This document shows positions 1-4,853 of a DNA stretch of 5,861 bases, piece after piece. Location: NCBI GenBank assembly GCA_009705435.1, contig WLTJ01000114.1, positions 1 through 5,861 of the forward strand. The letters are read 5' to 3'. How positions within the stretch are numbered: position 1 is the stretch's first letter; each line of letters begins with the position of its first letter. The translations under genes were made by a program, and so were the position numbers. The notes beneath the pieces were generated by a model. The model saw only the letters and a program-made list of their open reading frames with translations. It did no database searches and was not told where the DNA came from. The DNA is from Actinomycetota bacterium. GTDB lineage: Bacteria; Actinomycetota; Acidimicrobiia; Acidimicrobiales; Ilumatobacteraceae.

Positions 1-487
1 GGCGGGACGACTCCCAAAACTCGGCGTGCAGACGGGCCACGGTCTTGAGCGCATTCATGGCATCTTTCGCATTGACTCCTACTGACTGATCGCCAACGCG
101 CAGATGTCCGAGATCTTGCAGCAGCAACACATAGTTGTCGGTGTCGTACTCGGCGGAGACTGAATATGCCTGGGGCACGACGCTGAGTTGGGGAGCGATC
201 TCCACATAGAAACGTGCCTCGCGCTCAAAGACTCGAGCGGGTCCGAGCATGCCGCGAATCATGGGATCTTGGGTCGGAATCTTGCAGATAATTAACGCAG
301 GTCCGTCTCCACCTGAGTAAGTCGCGGCAAGGCGTCCGACCTCACCCATAAAGCCGATGCCAGCGCCCATATTTTGTGCTTCAACAGTTGCCACTGACGT
401 TGCCGCTGTTATCGCTCCACTGCTCCGCAGCGTGGTGGTCAGCCACTCTGCTGTGACTGACGCGGTAGTAGTTGGCAATGTAGTCAT
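1..487 (-). CDS. Ecdysteroid-kinase-like (CHK/APH-fold) phosphotransferase, C-terminal part cut off by the window edge
   Basis: This reading frame is open from an ATG at 487 to the left edge and gives 162 residues, the N-terminal lobe of a kinase-like fold. Seen directly: a glycine-rich stretch GAGIGFMGEVGRL (about 41-53), a strand with a lysine in LIICKIP (Lys69, the likely ATP-phosphate lysine), a helix with Glu90 in FEREARFY (the likely Lys partner), LLLQDLG at 121-127 (hinge region, usually LLLED in this family) and VARLHAEFW near the edge. The catalytic HGD...N loop would lie beyond the window. These marks fit the EcKinase/CHK branch of aminoglycoside-phosphotransferase-like proteins, whose bacterial members mostly have unknown small-molecule substrates. 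The first 20 residues are rich in Thr and match no motif I know. The start overlaps the stop of the upstream SnoaL-like gene as ATGA and has AGGAG seven bases before it, so the two are probably translationally coupled. Family assignment is fairly sure; the substrate is unknown. Confidence 0.8.
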   Translation of the reverse strand, partial: MTTLPTTTASVTAEWLTTTLRSSGAITAATSVATVEAQNMGAGIGFMGEVGRLAATYSGGDGPALIICKIPTQDPMIRGMLGPARVFEREARFYVEIAPQLSVVPQAYSVSAEYDTDNYVLLLQDLGHLRVGDQSVGVNAKDAMNALKTVARLHAEFWESSR

Positions 488-996
488 GGGTTTTCTCCTA
501 ATCGGGGTGATGCTGTAAATCGGTTGGGTGTAAATGCTGGCTGGATGATTTCTTTGGTATCCCAATCATGGGTTAATGCTCGGTGTGCGATGCGCCAGTC
601 ACCTGCACGACATTCAAAGCGGTCAAAATATCGACCGCCAAACTTTTCTAAAAACTCGCCGTCGGCACCGCGCACTCGGTGCCACGCTAAGACTTGTGTC
701 TCAACATTGGCAATAGTCGGTGAGACAAAATCAATTGTTGGGACTCCACAAAAATGCGTGGTTGAGATTGCATACGTCCGTAGTTTCTTCGTGACAATCG
801 TGGCGAACTCACTCCCCAAACCGACGAAACTGCCGTGGTCATCGGTGCCGTCCGAGTGATAAACGGAGGTCACTAGATCGGCATCGCAACGGTCAATCCC
901 ATGGCAGTAGTCCATGATGCATCGTTGAATGGCGCGGGTCGCCAGATTTGCTTCGGCGGCCGAGAGTGGGCCATTGATATCGTCAGAAGTGGTCAC
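484..996 (-). CDS. SnoaL-like (NTF2-fold) protein, possible isomerase, dehydratase or hydroxylase-like small enzyme
   Basis: The 170-residue product matches the SnoaL_4-type NTF2-like cone fold. An N-terminal helix (about 14-34) ends in YCHGIDRCD, followed by LVTSVYHSDGTDDHGSF (41-57), a central THF with His81, and a C-terminal sheet with GGRYFDRFECRAGDWRIAHR (120-139). The acidic GIDRCD segment and the mid-protein His are where this superfamily often places active-site residues. Known relatives include ketosteroid isomerase-like proteins, scytalone dehydratase and ring-hydroxylating dioxygenase beta subunits, so the fold alone does not give the reaction. No signal peptide or membrane segment is seen, so it should be cytoplasmic. 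I chose the GTG at 996. An in-frame stop lies four codons upstream, and AAGG is too close to the GTG to act as a normal ribosome site, while a TAATCT box sits six bases upstream of the GTG, which fits leaderless translation. A later start at Met28 would cut into the first helix. The stop overlaps the kinase-like gene by four bases. Confidence 0.85.
   Translation of the reverse strand: MTTSDDINGPLSAAEANLATRAIQRCIMDYCHGIDRCDADLVTSVYHSDGTDDHGSFVGLGSEFATIVTKKLRTYAISTTHFCGVPTIDFVSPTIANVETQVLAWHRVRGADGEFLEKFGGRYFDRFECRAGDWRIAHRALTHDWDTKEIIQPAFTPNRFTASPRLGENP
495..499 (-). promoter_or_regulatory. Ribosome binding site of the kinase-like gene, inside the SnoaL-like gene
   Basis: On the minus strand AGGAG lies seven bases before the ATG at 487, within the last codons of the upstream gene. 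Together with the ATGA stop/start overlap it fixes the kinase start and supports translational coupling of the pair. Confidence 0.7.
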
Positions 997-1002
997 ACCT
1001 TG

Positions 1003-1008
1003 AGATTA
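1003..1008 (-). promoter_or_regulatory. Candidate -10 box (TAATCT) of a leaderless promoter for the SnoaL-like gene
   Basis: On the minus strand TAATCT fits the TANNNT -10 pattern common in actinobacteria. Exactly six bases separate it from the GTG start at 996, so transcription could begin at the start codon itself. No good -35 hexamer is seen at the expected distance, which is common for this promoter type. The assignment rests on spacing and the lack of a usable Shine-Dalgarno sequence. Confidence 0.4.
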
Positions 1009-1017
1009 CAGAGTTCG

Positions 1018-1037
1018 CCGACTTAATTGACCGTCGG
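1018..1037. promoter_or_regulatory. Inverted repeat CCGAC-N10-GTCGG between the divergent genes, possible operator
   Basis: Two perfect five-base arms are separated by ten bases, the spacing of one helical turn between half-sites. The repeat covers the place where a -35 element for the minus-strand promoter would lie, and it sits between two divergent transcription units. That makes it a possible binding site for a dimeric repressor (for example TetR-type) controlling both. Five-base arms can arise by chance, and no regulator gene lies in the window, so this is a suggestion only. Confidence 0.25.
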
Positions 1038-1107
1038 GTAAGTTTTCACGGGGTAGGGCAACTAAGGTCGCCTATGAAGGTTTGCTGAATGAAGTTCGGC
1101 TCGTAAT

Positions 1108-1114
1108 AGGGGAG
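1108..1114 (+). promoter_or_regulatory. Ribosome binding site that sets the DUF35 start
   Basis: AGGGGAG ends six bases before the ATG at 1121, a strong Shine-Dalgarno match with good spacing. It favours this ATG over the in-frame TTG at 1082, which has no comparable site and would add 13 residues unlike the family's N-terminus. Confidence 0.75.
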
Positions 1115-1120
1115 AAGCAC

Positions 1121-1546
1121 ATGGCTCAAGTACCAGTCACTGAAGGGGTCTTTACATGGCCTTCGCAGACGCCCCAATTGATCGGTAGTCGCTGCGTGGA
1201 GTGCGGGAACCACATGTTCCCCGTGCAGTCTGGATGCCCAAAGTGCAGTTCAGATTCAACGGAAGAGGTTCTGCTGGGTCGTCGGGGAACTCTCTGGACA
1301 TGGACAGTGCAGGGTTATCCGCCAAAGTCTCCTCCGTACGCTGGCAATGTTGACCCCAAGACTTTTCAAGCCTTCGGCGTTGGCTATATCGAGTTGCCCG
1401 GTCAGATTAAAATTGAGGCGCGTTTGACCGAATCTGATCCCGCAAAACTGAAGATCGGTATGGAGATGGAGATGGTTCTCGTTCCTCTCAATACTGATGA
1501 AGCAGGTAATGAAGTCGTCACTTTTGCATTCGCTCCAGTGGCCTGA
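1121..1546 (+). CDS. DUF35 zinc-ribbon/OB-fold protein, predicted partner subunit of the thiolase-like protein
   Basis: The 141-residue product has the two-part DUF35 layout. A rubredoxin-like zinc ribbon with four cysteines, CVEC (Cys25, Cys28) and CPKC (Cys39, Cys42), is followed by an OB-type barrel beginning at RRGTLWTWTVQGYPPKSPPY (about 54-73) and continuing through FGVGYIELPG and KIGMEMEMVLVPL. In characterised systems DUF35 proteins bind thiolase-superfamily enzymes and help form or open the CoA substrate channel, for example ChsH2 with the aldolase Ltp2 in cholesterol side-chain degradation, or the archaeal acetoacetyl-CoA thiolase/HMG-CoA synthase complex. In mycobacterial ChsH2 the DUF35 domain is fused to a MaoC hydratase domain; here it stands alone at typical single-domain length. 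It is the first gene of a plus-strand set and lies 48 bases before the thiolase-like gene, with no terminator seen between them. Cytoplasmic. The family call is firm; the partnership is inferred from adjacency and precedent. Confidence 0.92.
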   Translation: MAQVPVTEGVFTWPSQTPQLIGSRCVECGNHMFPVQSGCPKCSSDSTEEVLLGRRGTLWTWTVQGYPPKSPPYAGNVDPKTFQAFGVGYIELPGQIKIEARLTESDPAKLKIGMEMEMVLVPLNTDEAGNEVVTFAFAPVA

Positions 1547-1594
1547 AATTTCTCATCATTTTGAAATCACTACCGAAATAAATAGGAGAATCCC

Positions 1595-2743
1595 ATGAGT
1601 ATTGAAGTGGCAATTGTAGGAATCGGAATGCACGAATTTGGTCGCACCGAAGGTGTTTCGGGCATGGATCAAGGTGTTATCGCTGTACGCCGCGCCTGTG
1701 CTGATGCTGGGCTGAAATGGGATGACATGCAGTTCGCCTTTGGCGGCTCGCAGGCCGCAGGTGCAGCCGACACGATGGTCTCTCAATTGGGACTCACTGG
1801 TTTGCAGTTCATCAATGTGGCCAATGGTTGCGCAACAGGTGGATCGGCTTTGTTCTCCGCCTACAACACCATTCGATCCGGTGTTTTTGATGTTGGTATC
1901 GCAATTGGTTTTGACAAGCATGAGCGTGGAGCATTCCGCATTAATACCAAGGGCGCCGGTTTGGGCGACTGGTATGGCGCATCCGGCTTGGCACTAACGA
2001 CACAGTTTTTTGGTATGAAGATCAATCGCTACATGCACGAGTACGGAATTTCCCAAAGCAGTTTGGCCAAGGTTTCCGAAAAGGCTTTCCGTAATGGTGC
2101 GCAAAACCCAATGGCATGGCGACGCAAGCCAATCTCTGAACAAGAAGTTCTTGATTCGGCGATGCTCTCCTATCCCTTGACGCAGTACATGTTCTGCTCG
2201 CCAGGTGAAGGTGGAGTGGCACTCGTTTTGGCTCGCGCCGATAAGGCACATTTGTATACCGATAAGCCGATCTATCTCAAGGCTGCTGCTGTGCGTAGTC
2301 GTCGCTTCGGAAGTTTTGAAGTATTGGCTCCGTCGATTGCGCTTGAGCACAATGCTGGTCCAACAGTGGACGCTTCGAAGGCTGCTTTTGAAATGGCTGG
2401 TATCGGTCCAGAAGATATTGATGTCGCTCAACTGCAAGACACAGAGTCCGGTGCCGAGATCATGCATATGGCGGAAAATGGTTTTTGTGAGCACGGCGAG
2501 CAGGAGTTCATGATCCAGGCCGGTGAGACTGAAATCGGTGGGAAGTTCCCCGTGAATACCGATGGCGGTTGCTTGGCCAACGGTGAACCTGTCGGTGCAT
2601 CTGGTTTGCGCCAGGTCTACGAAAATGTTCTGCAGTTGCGCGGACAGGCCGGCGCACGTCAAGTCCCCAACGATCCGAAGGTGGCCTACACCCATGTTTA
2701 CGGGGCGCCTGGTATCTCAGGCGTCACGATTTTATCTCGCTGA
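1595..2743 (+). CDS. Thiolase-superfamily protein of the lipid-transfer (SCP-x/Ltp) type, candidate acyl-CoA retro-aldolase
   Basis: The 382-residue product has full thiolase length. It begins with VAIVGIGMHEFGR (5-17), typical of SCP-x/Ltp proteins, and carries the nucleophile loop NVANGCATGGSAL with Cys79. Later come YMFCSPGEGGVALVLA (198-213) and NTDGGCLANGEPVGASGLRQ (321-340). In biosynthetic and degradative thiolases this last motif reads GHP; here Glu331 replaces the catalytic His. The C-terminal segment HVYGAPGISGVTIL (367-380) lacks the second catalytic Cys of the CxG motif. A normal thiolytic or Claisen mechanism is therefore unlikely. Known relatives that lost these residues and pair with DUF35 proteins (Ltp2, Ltp3/Ltp4, SAL aldolases) split beta-hydroxyacyl-CoA by retro-aldol cleavage in steroid side-chain degradation. 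I infer a related reaction; the substrate cannot be read from sequence. AGGAG lies six bases before the ATG. The ligase gene follows after 24 bases. Fold call is firm, reaction moderately likely. Confidence 0.9.
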   Translation: MSIEVAIVGIGMHEFGRTEGVSGMDQGVIAVRRACADAGLKWDDMQFAFGGSQAAGAADTMVSQLGLTGLQFINVANGCATGGSALFSAYNTIRSGVFDVGIAIGFDKHERGAFRINTKGAGLGDWYGASGLALTTQFFGMKINRYMHEYGISQSSLAKVSEKAFRNGAQNPMAWRRKPISEQEVLDSAMLSYPLTQYMFCSPGEGGVALVLARADKAHLYTDKPIYLKAAAVRSRRFGSFEVLAPSIALEHNAGPTVDASKAAFEMAGIGPEDIDVAQLQDTESGAEIMHMAENGFCEHGEQEFMIQAGETEIGGKFPVNTDGGCLANGEPVGASGLRQVYENVLQLRGQAGARQVPNDPKVAYTHVYGAPGISGVTILSR

Positions 2744-2767
2744 GTATTTCCACTGGAGGCATAGACC

Positions 2768-4345
2768 ATGGCAGTTCTGACCAAGACATACGCTGACATT
2801 CGTGCCAGCGATATAGCCCTCATTGACGAAGAACGAAGTGTGAGTTGGGCAGAACTAGATCAACGGGTTAACGGATTAGTCAACGGTTTGCGCCAAGCAG
2901 GTTTGAAAACTGGTGACACCGTGGCTGTCGTTGCTGGCAATCAATGTGAGTGGTTCGAAATCGCCCAAGCTTGTGCTCATGGTGGTTGGACCTATGTACC
3001 CGTGAACTGGCATTGGGTGGCAGATGAATTGGCCTATGTGTATGAAGACGCCAATGCTGTGGCCGTTCTCGTTGATCAAAGTTTTGAAGCCACAGTTTTG
3101 ACGGCGCTCAAAGATGAGCGTGGTCGCAGTGTGAAGTTGATCGTCGGTATTCACACCGCGAGCGATTCCGCAGCGCGATCAGATTCTCGTTTCGTGGACT
3201 ACGAGGCGGTGATTTCATCGGGTGGTAGCGACGAACCAACTGATCAAATGCTCGGCGGTCCAATGTTCTATACATCGGGAACGACGGGGCGACCAAAGGG
3301 CGTTCGTGGGGCACTATCGGGTGGTTTGTCAATCACCCCTGACTTTATGCAATTAGTAGCCGCCGGCTTCTCCCAATTTCTGCCGATTCCCGGGCGCACT
3401 ATGTTGTGCGGTCCCTTCTACCATTCGGCCCAATGGGCGTTTTCGTTCTTGCCAATGATCGGTGGCTCTGCGGTTGTGATGCAACACAAGTATGACTCAG
3501 CCGCGATGCTGGAAATGGTTGACCGCTACTCATGCACCAATGTGCACTTGGTGCCCACTCAGATGAAGCGCCTTCTTGACTTGCCTGACTCAGTCAAAGA
3601 GAGTTTTTCCGGGACTTCATTGTCCACTGTTTGGCACGGTGCTGCTCCATGCCCGCCTGCTGTGAAGCGTGGTCTCATTGAATGGTGGGGACCCAAGATC
3701 ACGGAGTACTACGGCAGCACAGAAGGTTCCATCATCTCCACAGTTTCATCGACGGACTGGTTGGCAAAAGGCGGCAGTGTCGGCAAGCCACTTGAGACAG
3801 TTGAAGTGATCATCGTTGATGATGCCGGTGCAAGAGTCCAGCAGGGTTCACCTGGAACGTTGTATTTCAAAAACAAGATGGGTAATGACTTCACCTATCA
3901 CAATGATGAAGCGAAAACTCGCGAATCACATTTGGAGCCGGGTGTCTTCACGACAGGCGATATTGGATATATCGATGCTGATGGTTTTCTCTGGTTATCC
4001 GATCGAAAAATTGACATGATTATTAGCGGCGGAGTGAATATTTATCCTGCGGAAATTGAAGGAGTCATTGCTGCACTCTCCGAAGTTGAAGATGTCGCCG
4101 TGATTGGCGTTCCCGATGAGGAATTCGGTGAAAGCGTCAAGGCATTGGTGCAACTCGCCGACGGAGTCAACGCCTCACCAGAAATTTCAGAGATCATCAT
4201 TAAGCATTGTCGTGAATTTCTCGCGGGTTACAAGAGGCCCCGATCCATTGACTTTATTGCTCATATTCCACGCACAGGGACCGGGAAAATTCAAAAGCAA
4301 CCATTACGGGCTCCGTTTTGGGAAGGTCACGAACGTCGCATTTAG
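2768..4345 (+). CDS. Acyl-CoA synthetase (AMP-forming, FadD-like)
   Basis: The 525-residue product is a full-length adenylate-forming ligase that would turn a carboxylic acid, ATP and CoA into acyl-CoA, AMP and pyrophosphate. All core motifs are in order: the P-loop YTSGTTGRPKG (168-178), YYGSTEG (314-320), TTGDIG (395-400), the hinge region DRKIDMIISGGVNIYPAEIE (412-431) and the C-terminal catalytic lysine in PRTGTGKIQK (Lys507). No key residue is missing, so it should be active. FYHSAQW (217-223) lies in the substrate-pocket region. The motif pattern resembles medium/long-chain and steroid acyl-CoA ligases (FadD group) more than acetyl-CoA synthetases, but the substrate is not predictable here. 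GGAGG stands eight bases before the ATG. It sits between the thiolase-like and VOC genes with 24- and 23-base gaps, which suggests co-transcription and that it supplies the CoA ester used by the preceding gene products. No signal peptide or membrane helix is seen. Confidence 0.95.
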   Translation: MAVLTKTYADIRASDIALIDEERSVSWAELDQRVNGLVNGLRQAGLKTGDTVAVVAGNQCEWFEIAQACAHGGWTYVPVNWHWVADELAYVYEDANAVAVLVDQSFEATVLTALKDERGRSVKLIVGIHTASDSAARSDSRFVDYEAVISSGGSDEPTDQMLGGPMFYTSGTTGRPKGVRGALSGGLSITPDFMQLVAAGFSQFLPIPGRTMLCGPFYHSAQWAFSFLPMIGGSAVVMQHKYDSAAMLEMVDRYSCTNVHLVPTQMKRLLDLPDSVKESFSGTSLSTVWHGAAPCPPAVKRGLIEWWGPKITEYYGSTEGSIISTVSSTDWLAKGGSVGKPLETVEVIIVDDAGARVQQGSPGTLYFKNKMGNDFTYHNDEAKTRESHLEPGVFTTGDIGYIDADGFLWLSDRKIDMIISGGVNIYPAEIEGVIAALSEVEDVAVIGVPDEEFGESVKALVQLADGVNASPEISEIIIKHCREFLAGYKRPRSIDFIAHIPRTGTGKIQKQPLRAPFWEGHERRI

Positions 4346-4368
4346 CGACAGAGATGAGAATAAGGACA

Positions 4369-4842
4369 ATGTCCGGAGTTGATTACAGTCGTTGTTATCA
4401 CCAAGGAATTCGCGTGGCGAATCTTGATCAGGCCATGACCGAACTGGGATCGTCTTTGGGTGTCACATGGTGCGAGGTTCAGGAGCGTACGCAGCAGGTG
4501 TGGACTCCGCAAGATGGAGAACAAACAATTCCCTTACGCTTCACATACTCCTCAGAGGGGCCGCAGCACATAGAACTGCTAGAAGGAGCTCCAGGATCCA
4601 TCTGGGATGGTCGCCAAAATCCAGGGCTGCACCATGTCGGCGTTTGGTCAGAGGATGTTGCTGGACAAACTCAGGCACTAGTCGCTGCAGGTTGGACATT
4701 GACTATGGCGCAGGCTCCACCCGACAAGGGTTATGGAGCGTTCACCTATGTGCAACCACCGAGTGGGTTGATCGTGGAGTTGGTGTGGAGCGCGCTCAAA
4801 CCAATGTTTGATCGTTGGTTCGCCGGCGGACCGTTGGGCTGA
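4369..4842 (+). CDS. VOC-superfamily (glyoxalase/epimerase-like) metalloenzyme
   Basis: The 157-residue product (from the ATG at 4369) has the two-module layout of a VOC protein, close to the Glyoxalase_4 and methylmalonyl-CoA epimerase group. Four candidate metal ligands fall in the expected places: His11 in YHQGI, Glu69 in HIEL, His88 or His89 in LHHVGVW, and Glu137 in LIVEL. A complete H-E-H-E set suggests a working divalent-metal site and argues against a pure binding or resistance protein. VOC enzymes with this pattern include epimerases, lyases and glyoxalases; the exact reaction is open. An acyl-CoA epimerase would suit its position after an acyl-CoA ligase and a possible propionyl-CoA-releasing aldolase, but this is inference. 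Start choice is uncertain: AAGGA is only two bases from the ATG at 4369, and another in-frame ATG lies at 4354 with no better site. The stop is 11 bases from the stop of the convergent P450 gene. Confidence 0.85.
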   Translation: MSGVDYSRCYHQGIRVANLDQAMTELGSSLGVTWCEVQERTQQVWTPQDGEQTIPLRFTYSSEGPQHIELLEGAPGSIWDGRQNPGLHHVGVWSEDVAGQTQALVAAGWTLTMAQAPPDKGYGAFTYVQPPSGLIVELVWSALKPMFDRWFAGGPLG

Positions 4843-4853
4843 ACATCGTTTGT

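Noticed and set aside
1027..1032. TTGACC as a -35 element for the DUF35 operon
   Set aside because: No acceptable -10 hexamer lies 16-18 bases downstream; the nearest TANNNT boxes (1039 and 1063) are at the wrong distance.
1082..1120. Longer DUF35 start at TTG 1082, adding 13 residues
   Set aside because: It has no suitable ribosome site, while the ATG at 1121 has AGGGGAG six bases upstream and gives the usual family N-terminus.
1556..1921. Antisense frame of 121 codons over the start of the thiolase gene
   Set aside because: It has no motif and no ribosome site of note, and it covers well-supported coding sequence on the other strand.
1994..2695. Antisense open frame of 233 codons across the thiolase gene
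   Set aside because: It shows no recognisable domain, and the opposite strand codes for a complete thiolase-fold protein; it is a shadow of that gene.
4799..4820. Perfect inverted repeat AACCAA-N10-TTGGTT near the end of the VOC gene, considered as a terminator
   Set aside because: The stem is short and AT-rich, lies inside coding sequence, and is not followed by a T-run on either strand.
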